A DNA stretch of 64,000 bases from Phoronis australis (taxonomy: Eukaryota; Phoronida; Phoronidae): contig NMRA01000390.1 in assembly GCA_002633005.1 (NCBI GenBank), forward strand, positions 207,544 through 271,543, written 5' to 3'. Below are positions 46,738 to 60,000 of the stretch, piece after piece. Each line of letters starts with the position of its first letter. Position 1 is the first letter of the stretch. Under the pieces are notes generated by a model that was given only the letters and a program-made list of their open reading frames with translations, had not been told where the DNA came from and ran no database searches. Both the position numbers and the translations under genes were made by a program.

Positions 46738-46950
46738 TTATAAGTTTATTATGGACTTGTATTGGAGATATTTGGAAGGTGCCAGATGTGTGGCGAGGGA
46801 GTCACACGGCGGGATGTAAGCAGTTTGGGTACTCAGATCACCCTTCAGTGGCCAGTGTGTCGCGGGACACTCGGGCACAAGTGGGACAGTTTGTCCTCTG
46901 TACGTGAGACGATAATGAGTACATCTTAGTACGCAGCAACAGCGTGGCAT
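46738..46950 (-). pseudogene. inverted THAP start fused to other sequence, right arm of A2
   Basis: A 70-codon minus ORF beginning MPRCCCVLRCTHYRLTYRGQ: the first 16 residues are the THAP start from the inverted arm, then the frame enters sequence not related to the finger. The equivalent right arm in A1 has the same second half (P-A-T-H...L-S-T-Q-T-A-Y-I-P-P-C), so the fusion predates both copies. Confidence 0.55.
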
Positions 46951-47219
46951 GTTGACTGACTCGTAAGCAAAAGCAAACGACGACCGAACTTATCACAACC
47001 GAGGTAGAACAATGACTGACTCGACTGCTCTCACAGTCAGACTATATGAAAAGAAATTGGCGCGAAATTCTTGCCTCCCAAAACGTCACTTCCGGAGTAG
47101 ACGACGAGTAATTAATTAAATTGCGAAAAGCAGTAAATAAGTGAAAAATATGCCTGGGATAATCAACGAACCTTATTTTTGCTAAAAATGACATGAAAAA
47201 AGGTTGCCTTCGCCTTATT

Positions 47220-48225
47220 CTGAGTTGTGTGCATTCATTGCGAAATGTGTAGACCTGTCGATAAGGTCTTACATGAGTTCTTGAACTCGGAAGCCAAAAG
47301 CTAGAGAAGACGGCTTTAGTCAGACCGGTTGCGTTCTGTAGGCGCATTAAACTCGTGAAAACGGTTGGTATTAAAAGCGAAGAATTAGCTTTTCTTGCAA
47401 TTGTATGTTTAATGTCTACCGAACGCAGCCCATGGTTGAACTCGCTACAGAATGTGTCACCATTTCCGGCGGTTTGAGGAGGTGCTACGTTAAACAAAGC
47501 AATTACTGAAAAGGTTCACGATACCTTCAATAGTAGACATTTTGATCATAAAGGACTCTAAAAAGGTAACGTTACTATCAAGTGCAACTGCTTGAACTTC
47601 CTAGTCCCATTTGAACAAAAAACATTTCAAAGCGGTTTTGGGATGTCATATTGAATAAGTTCGGAGCAAAGTACGTTTGAATTCCCCCCCCCCTTCTAAT
47701 TTCGACACTGGACAAGGCTCTGTCTCGTCACCTAAGGTAAAAACTGACCAATTTCTATCTCAGGCTGGCGGTGTGTGCTGTCACCAATGAGTCCCTCAGT
47801 TTTAATTATTCTTGCTCTTCAAAACGAAGCTATCCTGATTTTTAAGTCCAATCACATTGTAAAAATACAATCAAAATTGCAAAAAAAATCGTCAAAAATT
47901 TTTCATGCAAAAATATCGTCTCAATGTAAAAATGAAATCGCATTAAAACATGGTCACATTGTAAAAAGTCGTCTTTTAATTTGTATAGATTCTCCAATTA
48001 AATCGTTGGAGCGTGTTCTTAACACAACAACCAAAATAAAACACAAAAATACACTTCTGTAATGGATGGAAATGTTCACAACCAACTCAGTGAACTCTTT
48101 CAAAGTTAGTTCAAGCCAACTGACTTTTGTAGAAAATCCGGCCTTGAAAAACTCACCCAGTACTGTCCGACATGTCCCGCAAATTCTTCCTAGTACAGTG
48201 TACGTATCCTCAGGGTAGCAACTCA
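47220..48225. other. intergenic stretch without supported genes
   Basis: The minus-strand ORF 47497-47042 begins MFNVAPPQTAGNGDTFCSEF and crosses into element A2. No domain recognised. A C-run is at 47686-47694. Confidence 0.35.
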
Positions 48226-48229
48226 CTTA

Positions 48230-48378
48230 GGCTCTGTTTCACTGAAATGTCGTAACTTTACGACTAAATTTAGACAGAGCTTAAACGGAGACTTACAACA
48301 AACTAGCCTTCAGTTAGACTCTCGATGGTTTAAAAATGCGAGGCTAAAGTTGTGGCATTTCAGTGAAACAAGTCTCAG
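48230..48378. mobile_element. short MITE with inverted ends
   Basis: tgtttcactgaaatg near the left end and catttcagtgaaaca near the right, about 140 bp apart. The inner part also pairs imperfectly. Confidence 0.75.
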
Positions 48379-50044
48379 TATATCTGGATTTTTCAATTCA
48401 AAACCAGTTGAGAAATAATTGAACAAAAATAATGATTATTATATTAGTTAGCAACAAAATTATTTTATTATGCATAATGAAATAGCTTACCAGATGAACC
48501 GATTGAATACCTCGAGATAAAGCTAGACAATATCGTCTGCGAGATGGTATCGAGTTTATATATGCGTCTGGCCAACGTGCCACTGATCCCGTGGGCTCAT
48601 TCGGGTGAAAGTGTCGCGCGTAATTACGCTCGTGATCACGGCCGAGACTTTGCTTGTGTTTCACGACCTAATCATCCCATAATTACGTTCGTGAGTATGA
48701 CAAAGACTTCGCTCGTGTCTTAGGATCAGTGCTGGAGCATTAGACCGCAGTTTGGTCATATTAGAAGTCTCGGAAATTGCCTGTTTCAGCTACGAAAATA
48801 AGTAAATTACAAACTAGAATGAAAGTTGGGCTCTGGTGTCTGGAATAACCATTGTATACTGTGCATAGTTATTTGAATTGATTAAAATTTGACAGCTTTG
48901 TGCTAGACAGGGGAGGTAATCCACAGACCACCTTTCCTAGCCAGTTTTAGTGGTTGTTTTTGTGACCTTACCCGCGCCATATTGCACCCCCTTGTTGCTT
49001 AATTTAGATGGAACTTTTTGAACATAGAGCTAACGTGTTAATCTTGATAACTGAGAAAAGATATTTTGCATCAATTTTACATTTTAGTGAAAATAGTCTT
49101 GCAAAACTGTCTTCTTCGGAAATGATGAGCAGAGATTACAGACCGTTTGAACAAAACTTTGAACACGAATTCTGCCGCATTAAATTGTTATTAAAATCAG
49201 GTTCAAGCTCTTTCAAATGAAAACAAGTTGTCTTCTGTTTGCGGTCAGTATCAAAACTGCATGAAACACAATGACCTTTGCCCACTGAGTGAGTCAGCTG
49301 ACATTAGGATTGAAGATACATAAAAAATTGTATACGTGACTATTTTTCCGTAAAGAAGTTGAACTTAACATCGTTCAAGCTTTGAGTGCAAGATTTAAAC
49401 GGAAATAAATACCTTTGGATTTTGAACTTGTAAGAATTGTTGTTTGTAAAGACTGGTCGAACCGGGTATGTGCTTAAAGACAAAATGGGGAAAGCCGTTT
49501 AAAGAGTTTTCAACAAAAATTTGCATTACTAAAGCTTTGTGGCTATAATCAGTCATCGTGCTAGAAACACTTCCGAACATAGAGAGGCTGTAACTCAAGT
49601 GGAGTGACTGGAGCTCCTACTAGCCAGAGTGGGTAAATTTGTGACTGAGTAGAACCAGCCGCGGAGTCAAATCATATGCGATGTTCACATACCAAAGAGA
49701 ATTTGGGGCCAATTTTCACCCAAACAGAAAGCCTGAGTGCGAAATAACTCAGTGAAGGCAACGGGTAAAAAGCGGCCCGGACCGCTTTGACTCATCACGC
49801 TTACGAAGGGTGATCGACCGTTGATGTTCGCCAGACATCTTTACAGATACAGTTGTTTTCTCTTTCTTTTTTGACGGAATATATTAGAACTTTTGGTTAT
49901 TTTGGGCTTCTATGTGCCACAAAATTAAGAACAACCTTTCTGGTGGTTCTTTCCATTATACACGCGGTGTGAAGCGCTGACTCGTGCATGAGCGATGACC
50001 TAGTTTACTAAACTAGGTACGCAGAGAACCTGGCGTAATGAACC

Positions 50045-50451
50045 TGGGCCCGGTCGCCAATCGTTTTACTCGAAATGTAACTCGAAATTAGGTTTGGCAT
50101 TTTCTGCTCTGCTTTTGGGCGAACTCAAGATAAGTGTCTATTATTCTATGCTCGAGTACACAATAACTTACCATGACGTAGATATAATTTATTGCCCTGT
50201 TAGTTCACAGTTTGTAAACCCAATATTAAAGCAATAAGTTCGAGTTTGAACTCGAAATTTCGAGTTTTTACTCGAGTTTGTAGCACGAATATTAGGGTCT
50301 TCAAGGGCAAACTTGAACTAGAAACTCCTATGCATAAACTATAATGTATTCGAGCACAGTCTGAACCACTGAATTATAAGTTCAGAGCAGCGAGAAATTA
50401 CCAAAAATAGTTTCGAGTTCGTTTCGAGTACAAATATTAGAGACCGGGCCC
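50045..50451. mobile_element. MITE with GGGCCCGGTC ends
   Basis: GGGCCCGGTC at the left and GACCGGGCCC at the right. The interior is full of self-complementary ctcgaaa/tttcgag words (for example near 50240-50275). No ORF. Confidence 0.75.
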
Positions 50452-50661
50452 TATTAGATAAGTGGCCTGCTTGTTGTCATAACAGACAAAAGAATGTGGA
50501 TGGCAGTTAACAAAGAACCTAGATGTTATTACACGCTCAGAACCCCATACGCCCTGATCTGGTACTAGTACTGTGACAACTTTGGAATATATCAGTTACC
50601 GAACTCTAAAAGTTTTTCCAGCAAATGAACATTTGCGTATAAAAATGACAGCTTTCTGTCA

Positions 50662-50748
50662 TATCCTGAATTCCATTACAGGAGTCCTCAGCTGATCGTC
50701 CCCAATACAATACATAATCAGAAGCTGAGGACGCCTGTGAATTCCATT
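50662..50748. repeat. hairpin upstream of ZNF593
   Basis: acaggagtcctcagct and agctgaggacgcctgt are inverted around a loop of about 28 bases, 115-200 bases upstream of the ZNF593 start codon. Confidence 0.7.
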
Positions 50749-50782
50749 GGATCCCAGTCGAAATTATCTTTACCACTTTTAC

Positions 50783-50812
50783 ATTACTTCCGGTTTTTGT
50801 TTCCGGTGTGTA
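50783..50812 (+). promoter_or_regulatory. ETS-like sites in the ZNF593 promoter
   Basis: Two TTCCGG words (acttccggtt and tttccggtg), reverse complements of the C-C-G-G-A-A core, 55-80 bases before the ATG, with no TATA box. Such paired ETS sites are common in housekeeping promoters. Function inferred. Confidence 0.4.
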
Positions 50813-50864
50813 ACGTGCGTTTTGTCTTTCTGGCCACCGTCTTCTGGCTAAAATAAAAGCTGTC

Positions 50865-51058
50865 ATGGGTCGGCTAAGGCGCAAGAAAATGCATAAAGGT
50901 GACAAGCCGCTAAAAGAAAAATACAGAACGAAACGACGCACAAAAGATCATGACCAGATACAAGAGGACATGACTCCCAACAACGCTCAGAAATTGCTGA
51001 ACCAAGACGTGGACTTGGACAAACCAGGCGCCGGGCAATTTTACTGCGTTTCCTGCGC
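50865..51058 (+). CDS. ZNF593: ZNF593 exon 1
   Basis: ATG in tgtcATGggt, 64 codons plus two bases, ending before GTAAAG. Encodes the Arg/Lys-rich start, an acidic stretch with N-Q-D-V-D-L-D-K-P-G-A-G-Q, and the first two zinc ligands C-V-S-C. The split Ala codon is completed by exon 2. Confidence 0.93.
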
Positions 51059-54000
51059 GTAAAGTTATTCTCATTTTGATGGATACCTCCACCTTAAACT
51101 TTAATTTTCAGATTCTGGGTTATTGTTTACAATCCGACTCCATTAGTGTACATACTTGATATTAATATTTTCTGAATCCTCTCGTCAGGTAGCCTTGGTA
51201 CAAAGCTGTATATAAGTTATAAGTATACAGCTTTGCACCGATGTGGGTAAAAAAGTGGTAAGATAAAATCTGACAAAATTAGTGTCATTAAAAACTACAG
51301 TCTTCCTTGAGTAAACACAATTATTTAACAGTGTTGGAAAAAATGGCGTTCTACCGTTATTCTGCTGCTAAAGTTGTGGAGCGATCTTTGCCTTTGGCGA
51401 CGGCTTTCGGCGCCATGAAATATTGCGCCGATTCTTCAATCAATTGCTGTTCTTTTACGAGCTTACGTACACGTCACAACAAATTATTGGAACTGGTTTT
51501 ACTTCATTATAATTTTTTAGAATTCCGATACCGAAAAACCGAATTTCAGAACAAATTTTGCTTCTCCGAAGTTGTCGCTAAAATTTAGGAAATGGCGCGT
51601 GCGCGTAACACGAGCGTATTGTTTTCGAAACGATGACATACTTTTCATTGTTAGAAAAGGCGGAGAGTTATGCAAGAAAATGACTCACTTAAACGGCTGT
51701 AACAGGCAAGGTGAGTATCGGTTGGCTCCCAGATTTTGCGTGCACACCGTCTGGTCTTTAGCTTTACACGTTGATACAAGTTTCACGACGCGGTGACGAG
51801 CAGAACTACCCTGGCTGTGTGCACGCAGTGGGACCTAGCTGTATTTTGACGACAGTCATCATACAGCTAGCTGACTGGCTACTCGTCAGGGTGATCATGG
51901 TGATTCCAAAAATGTATTACTTGTACTGATTAGGCTCTTTTATTCATGCATTCACCGTTTTTACGAGGTGTTCATTTGCGGCAGCCGATCTCGAGTGTCC
52001 GCCATTATAAAACTGCGACACCTGTCAGCAGGAATGATAACTACAACGATCATGCGTGTGTCAAAAAGATCCCGCGTGGCATGTTAGGGAAACTCTGAGT
52101 AAAAACAGTAATAGTCATTTATAAAGGATTCCCTCTTCAAAACTTCATTTGAAAAAACACGAGAGTGTGTGTTCTCGCGGACAAATGTCGTCCTAGAAAA
52201 CACTTGATATCTCGCGGTTAACTGTTAGTTATCAATCCTGCCGACAGGTGTCGCACTTTTAAAAATGGCTGCCTCACTAAGTCTGCGGTACAAATGAACG
52301 CTTTGAAAAAACTAAGAAATTGTGAATAATAATCGACCAATCAGTACAAGTAATACATTTTTGGGATCACCATGGCTAGAGGATTCAGAAAATAGTAGTA
52401 TCAAGTATGTACGTTAATGGAGTCGGATTGTAAACAATAACCCTGAACTGTGTCGTTTACAAACTGACTTCAAAATCGATGCCACTTGATATTAGTATTC
52501 TGCTGTTGTAGGCGTGCTTCCGGGGAATAGGCCTTGGGTGAACTAACCGTACGCCTAGAAATGGATTGTTCATAAACTTCTTTGATCCCCTCGACCCTGA
52601 CACCCCGCAAACCTCTCGACCCTCACACCCCGCAATCCCCTCAACCCTCAATGCCCGATACTCCCCCGACTCATGATCCTCTCGACAGGCACCTTTGATC
52701 AGCCCTCAACTATACGCTAAATAAGGAGAAAGGTACTCAACTGCTATTCAATGCATAAGAGTTACCTACAGGAATCTGCTTTCTCTAAAGACTAGTGGTA
52801 AAAACAGATAGTGGCATAAGAGCATGATCTGAAATGGTGGATTGTGAGTGTCTATCCTCACGAAAATAGTTAGCTTTGGTGCAGAACTGTTTGTGTACTA
52901 AATATGCAGCTTTGGAAAATTGCGTTACCTGTTAAACAGTTTTCCATGATTCTTCTGTTCCATGAGGTTGCGTACATGTGACGACAAATTATCAGAACAG
53001 GTTTCATTTTGTTACAAATTTTACTGCTGTGAAGATGTTGCGAAAGAAGTTGCAATTTTTTAGGAAATGGTGCAGGTGCTACAAGCGTACTGTTTCAAAA
53101 ACGATGAAAGATAATTTTTTCTTTGTTGCGAAAGGCAGAGAATAATGCAAGAAAGTAACACTTATTATATTGTTTTTCACTTAAAGACGACTGTCACGTT
53201 TTTCCCCGTGTGTGGGTGGGCGCAGGTTGTTACAGACCGGTGCTAATAGCTTTCGGTGCGAAGATTGACTGAAGACTGGTTCGAGTTAATCCTTTATTAA
53301 TCCCGACCGTACGTTCACAAGCCTACTCAAACAAAACGTCCGACGTAATGTCTGTTTATGCTCCAGCCAGTGCTGCGAAGCCTTGACTTGTATTGAACTT
53401 CTGAGATATTTCCAGCAACTGTTACACTCGTTTCAATAACCTGCTGTCTCTATAGCTGGCTCTCTATTGACTATCGCTGTAACTGCTGATTCTCTTTACT
53501 GCAACTCAACTGTAGTTCTCCTGATTAACTTACTTGAACTGACTTGATCTTCTCTTGAACTGACGTGATCGTTTCGTACTCAACTAACTAATCTTATCTC
53601 AACTCGATCTAATCTCCCTAACACAAACCCGTGTTTGTGTATTTATAGCCTAACGCATTGTTCTGGAACTTTTCATCAATTCAAGCACATACCAGAACTT
53701 TCTGGAACCTACCTGATCTTTCTACAAACATGTACTAGTCTCTAGAATATTCCAGACTTCATTAATCACTGTCATGCTACAGACTTCTAGAAAGTTCCAT
53801 ACTATTCTGTAGTAAACAAATTACATCATCATTGTACTTAACTCAGGGGTCATGCCAATCAAACAGAATAACAAAACAAAACAAACTAAAAATACTGTCA
53901 GACTATATTCTGACAACGACTGAAATGGGCCCAGACTTTGCATGCACCCCCTCCGGTAGTTAGCTTTACATGTCTATATAAGAATCATTGCGATGTGTCG

Positions 54001-57000
54001 AGCAGAACCCTCGGAGGTGCCTGTGTAAAATTTGGGAGACTAACAGAGCACAATACACAGCCTAGCTCTATTTTAACAATATTCTCCATACAGCTAGCTG
54101 GCTGGCTATGAAATAGTTCCCCGTACGGCTTACCAATGACCCTGTTCTACTAAACTTAGGGAGAGAGTACGTTGATGTTTGTACTCATAATTCCACATTT
54201 TTATTATTTGCTTTATGTCATATACTTGTTTACAATATACTACGTGAAGTCCTGAGATGCTTTTTAGTTACCAGTTTGTTTTTTCAACTGTATTTACTGA
54301 AAAATTACACATATTGGTGGCATTTTTGCACTCGCCTATAAATAACTGATATTCACTGAAGAGCAGACGATGCGATTACACTCTGCCAGGAAACACAAGA
54401 TTTGTAACATTGGTTGGTCTTTGATTTGATTTGGTTGCGTTGTTTTTTTGTTTTTGGCTTTCAAACTTGCCAAGTCAAATTTCATAATTGCAAGAAGCTG
54501 AGCTCATGGTCAGAGTCATTGGACATCCAAGTCAGCACTTGTTCTATGTTCTGATCAAATCGAGCTTACCGCTAAAATGGGTCGAGTGAGTCGTGGGTCA
54601 TGGGTTGAGGGAGTTGTGGGGTGAGAGATTTAAGGGGGTTTTAGAATGATCTTGAGCAAACCAGTGTACGGTCAAAATTCAGTAAGAGTCCAGAGCAAAA
54701 TTTTGCCTGGTTTTTACCAGCTCATGCTAAGTGGTGGAAAATGAAAAGTATGCTTGCGTAATATTTAAACATTTTTCTTCTATTGATTTCCATTACAACA
54801 AATGGTGGCATCTATGAATATTTTTAAAAATTGAAGTAGTGTTTGCTGAGTAATTCTGCATTCAACACTGTACACTTTATATTTTTTGATAAAAATATGA
54901 AAAAATGCAATTTGTTTACTTTACTGCCTCGTCATTCTCTAACGTGGAAAAATCGTAAAAATAGTACGCTCAATGTCCTAGTCATTAATCATGTCCTGAT
55001 CCATTCCTCATCAAATTTTCTCACTTTATCTCACCATTTCCATTTAAGAACACTACCAAAATGGTAAATGCAGTCATTTGTAACCTTTCCAGTGTTCAGC
55101 CTGGTTGGTCAAAAGTATTAAACAGAACCAGTCAAACTTCTCGCAAGTACAAAAAGTGGCCCAAATTGGAGAAATATTTTTATTAAAATAGTAAGGAAGA
55201 TTTTTAAAATTCAATGAATCAAGTTTTGGGGATAGAGTTAACTTAGTATTTTTATTTTCTTCAAAAATAATTTTTGTTACACTTTTCTACCTCGTGGTTA
55301 GCCTCTCGCTAACGGGCATTTGCTTATTAGTTGAATGGTTAGCACTGTATGGTTTTCACTAGTGCTTGAAACTTTGCTTCCAGGAGTGCAAGGTTCTAGT
55401 CTTGTACCTGGAAAATAGCTTATATGGACAAATGAGATGAGTCATTTTGAAAAGAAATCATAACCCAATTTAAAGCAATATATCTAGACGTAATTTAGAT
55501 AGTTTAACCATTGTGTGGAATAATTTTGCTGATAGAAAAGCTTCCAGTATATAGAGTGCCTTTGGCATGGCCACTTTCTCTCAGCCAGATTTAGAGATCT
55601 AGTTCAGAGAGGCTCACTGGCTAATGTCTTCCATGATATTAGTCAAGGTGTCCGGATCACTCATAATAACTATAGCGCTACTGATTCATCGTTAGTTTTT
55701 GACAAATCCAAAATATAATAGGTTGGTGGAAAGTTACTGCCTCTTTCTGGTGATGTGCACATTATATTCAATTATTGGTTACTTGGCTACTGTAGTATGT
55801 TCCCATTCTATAGGGAAAGAATTCTCACCCAAATGTCTTATATTGCAGATGTTGTGATGCAGAATGCAGGCCTGATTGTACACAGCTGGGTCATTAGCAG
55901 GGCTTATTGAATCTCAATTTTGAGATTATGTTTGTAAACTCCAGTGTCAAAACCTTTGTATGAGATGTATATATACCAAAAATATACTCATCGTTTTTCT
56001 CTTTTTTAGGAAATACTGTATAAATGAAACATCTCTGAATGATCACTTTCGAACAAAGCCTCACAAGAGAAGGTTTGTTGAATTAGTCATCTGTTGAATT
56101 ATTTTATAGTCAAAGTTCCTTAAGTATAATCTTTTCAAATATTTTCCTTGAAATTAAATTCATTGTGCAGTACAACAGTGACGCAAACAATATTGTGCCG
56201 CCCATTGTTTTGTGTTTATATCTTTTATATTTAGTGTTGTTGTGGAAATAGTAAATCGGGTCTCCCAAGCCCTGTGTCATACTTAAAGGAGTATGCCACC
56301 CAAAAAACAGCCTATTTTGTATCAATTTAGATCGAGTAGTTCTACTCGATAACGGCCGGTTCGGTTGCGTTACCTGACACCTGACGGCAGACGGAGGTGT
56401 TGAAATTATCAAATGACGTAATTGGTTTCACATGCAGTCTGTTCAGCAGTTCACAACACGGGTTAGTGGTGTCAGCTTTTCACTTGAATTCATCGTTTAA
56501 CACCAATAAATCGTCAAACTTCGATGTAAAACCCTTAAAAATACACCAAGTTCTTATAAAAACATGTTGTTTTATTTCGCTGTTACGGATTTACTGGTTT
56601 TTGGACACACCGTAGCCTACAAAGTTGGGCAGGCCAATGAATCTACCAAGGTCCGTAGCAGGAGTTTGGGGTCTGTTCGGAGATAAATTTGAAGTATTCT
56701 TCCGTGAAATACAGACGGTTGAACCTAGATCTGTGTTGTTTATACTTGTGATTTTTATGCGCCCACATATTTATATGTGGACGCATTATGCCGTCATCTC
56801 TGTCCGTCCGTCCGTCCGTCCGTCCGTCCGTCCGGGCGGCGTCCGTCCGGCGTCCGCTGCTCTATCTCCAAAACCCTTTGACATACGTTCATGAAATTTG
56901 GCACATATGTTCCATTCATGAATGGGACGGCATGTGCGAACTTTCGGACGGATCCGACTACCGGTGTGCCCCCTAGTGGCAATTTTAGTTTTTTACGCTT

Positions 57001-60000
57001 ACCTTTGTATCTTCAAAAGTCCTGAACGGATTTTCATGAAATTTGGTATGTAGGCACCTAGTAGTGAGATGNATAAAGATTCCCCCGTGCACCCAGGGGT
57101 GGGGCTCGGGGATCGAACGAGCCCCCACCCATTTGGCAAAGTGGGCAAAAAGGTTCGCCCCTGAGAGACAAAAAGGCCGAGAAAATGAGGCATAAGTCCA
57201 TTAAACATGCGCAAACGCGTAATTCACGGTGGTGCTCCGTTATTTATTTTTTTGTTTTAGTCCGCCCACTGTTTTGTTACCAAAAGGTCCACAAAGTCGG
57301 GAATTCAAGCCCCCCCCATATTGAAGGCTGGGTGCGTGCATGGTCAATAGCATATAAAATCGAGTAGCCTAATTGTTTCACAACAGCTTTCTGTCAGCAA
57401 ACACTGAATTACCTTTGTTGCTGGCATGAAAACCCGGAAACTCAGTGGTTTATTCATTGCTGGCTTCTCAAAACAGTTGCTCTCACGAGCACTACTAGGC
57501 ATTACAAATTCCCTTGTATCTTACGAGACAGACTTTGTTTCAGTTTCATATAAGCATTGGTTAGGATCATTTTAGGATGAGAATAATTCATTTTGAAACG
57601 GAACGCAGAATAATAAACCTTTACACAGCAACTCGCCTGGTGCCAATCCCGACTTAGTCAAGAGCTCATCCGACGAAAACTTCACGGGTTGCAGGATTTT
57701 TAGGTTTCACAGGCTATCAGTTCGAACCGGAATACACTGATCAAGAAATACTTGAGAGGCCCCTTGAACGTGCATAGGCAACGGAACGTATGGATAGTTC
57801 TTTAGTAAGCCGGAATTCGTCAGAGAAATCACTGTCGACGAAATGCCGGCCGCTTTCACAGCCTCATACTTGCTATTAACAGCATACCTTTCATTCTTCA
57901 CTACTGCGAGCCACTTCCTAAGCATTTTGGGCTCTCGATGAGGTCGAAAAAACAATGTGCCTGCTTTCTTCGTAGCTTCATAGAACGGACAAGCGGGAAC
58001 GATGCACTGTAGTATAGCGGCATTCACTCTGCAGACGAACCACTGACGTCGCTGCTTCGTTTCTCACCTTCCTCACAGGTTAACGCGACACCTCTCTGCA
58101 AGGTGAGCTCGACCGTATAAGAGGCGATGTGGATATAGACCGATTAAGACGGTAAAAAAGACATTAAATCGGTTGGCATTCTCCTTTAAAAGATGTATTT
58201 ACATGCGCCTAACTATGCTAATGTACAGCAGGAACTAAGCGACAATGTTATTTGAACATCATCTACACTAAACTAAGTGCAGTGGTATTCACTAGTGGCG
58301 AATGTAGGATATAACAAGGGGGGGCCGAACATTTTGTCTGAAAACATTTGTGCAAAGCACGATTAGATTCGCATAGCACCAAATGGGGGAGGTCCAGGAA
58401 AATTTTTCTGTTTTTTCTCTAAAAATCGAGCATTTTCCTTGATTCCTGAAGTATTATCCAAGAAAAAAGGCAATGAAAAAGAAAAAAAGACACGGAGAAT
58501 GTCATACATGAAAAGCTGCAGTTGTCACAGAGTCGAACTCACGACCTGGCGGATAGAGAGCGCGTGCTTTACCACTGCACCATCACGATGTCTCTTCTAA
58601 TTTGATAATAAGAGACCTACTTGTTTATGGTCCACAGCGTTTTTGCACGAAACCTACTTCTTTTTGTAATGCTTATTACACTTTTTATATTTTGTGCAAT
58701 CAGTTCGTAACAAATTTGTTGTATTTAAAATAGTTTTCAATTGCTCAAAAGAACAAATCCGTTTTTTGTGTTGGCATTAATGACGCGATTGCTTTGGAAA
58801 TCGTCTTAAGTTGAGGTTTGACAAAGAGAGAATTAAGAGTTCCTGAATGATTCACTAAGGGTTTGATTAAAATTTGCATCTTACCGGCAGCTTCTGTTTT
58901 TTTCATTGTCACTCAAGATTCCATTTTCTTTAAAAGAATGAAGTAATTTTTTTCATAGCACAGTGGAGCAGACGACGGAAACGGAGTCGTAGTCAGCAGC
59001 GTCACTGCCGGTCGCCTGGGATATCGCGGGAGAGCCTATACTCAGCCATAGTTTCGTTACGATTGAGCCGTGTTCCGAATTTGACACTTGATATTGTATC
59101 TGAGCCCCCCTCCCCCCAAACACACTAAAACTGCACACACTTAAATCTTGTTTCATCCATGTAATGTTAATTACCGGGGTTAATTAATAAACTCAACACT
59201 TCCCTACTTTCTTGCTGTTTTATTTTTTTGCGGCAACCAAGGGGGCGGGGGGAGGGGGGGGCAGGAGTCCCAGGCCCCCTGCCCCCCCCCAAATCCGCCT
59301 ATATTCACTGACAACTTGTAAATAGGAAAACGAAAAATTCTGCAAATAAGTGACCTTTGCAACTTTGCGTACCTTAGGAGCTCAGGTAACCCACATCATG
59401 CAGTGTTATTCTCCAACACCATGTCACGATACTTATTGGATACAGTCGAGTGATTTACGGAGGATCATTTTTTTACACAAAATATCACTTTGAAAACATT
59501 TGGCTATTTTCAACATACTTCATATTCACATCATCGTTCAGTTAGCTGTTGATACAAAAACAAATTTCAACAATATCTTGTTTGCCATCCTTGACACATC
59601 CAACTTTGATATTTGGCCTTTTGCCAATTTCTTGGTGTCAGCATTGCAACTCAAGATGCAGTGATACAAGTTTGTAATGCAACGATGAATGACATTACAA
59701 TATAAATATGAGATAGTGACTGTTGCATTATTTTGAACGCAGGACAAGACCTTGACACATGTGCTGTATTTTTTGTAAACACTGTAGAATAAGGGTGGTA
59801 CTGTGCCTTTTCAGGACAGACCTGATGTTTTGTGTTTAGATTAGATGTGATTTCTGGGCTTGGCTTAAGGGGGGTGTATAGACTGGTCAAATCTTCAGGT
59901 TCTTATCTATTATTAGTAAAAAAGGGGTTTTAACTGGTTAGACATGACTGAAAGTGACAAAAATCGAATGAAAAGTTTTTATTGTAGATCGTTTCTTTTG

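Larger units (their letters stand above)
45894..47215. mobile_element. Kolobok-like fold-back DNA transposon A2
   Basis: Sister of A1, with left end AGGCGAAAGCAAC after TTAA (45890-45893) and right end GTTGCCTTCGCCT. The right flank reads TATT, so the duplication has decayed on that side. Long inverted arms again include THAP starts on both sides. The left THAP ORF is intact here. No catalytic transposase domain is seen. Confidence 0.72.
56287..58185. mobile_element. TTAA element B3, invaded by repeat C
   Basis: Left end AGGAGTATGCCACCC after TTAA (56283-56286), right end GGCATTCTCCT before TTAA (58186-58189). The B sequence stops at about 56755 and resumes at about 57352. Between them lie a piece of the CTCF-motif repeat and the 57110-57345 repeat. 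Lacks the 9.2-9.6 kb block of B1. Confidence 0.78.

Noticed and set aside
47042-47497. 151-codon minus-strand ORF as a gene
   Set aside because: About a third of it lies in the right arm of element A2, and the remainder has no recognisable motif or splice context.
50606-50941. 111-codon minus-strand ORF overlapping the ZNF593 start
   Set aside because: It is the antisense shadow of ZNF593 exon 1 and its promoter. No splice signals or similarity.
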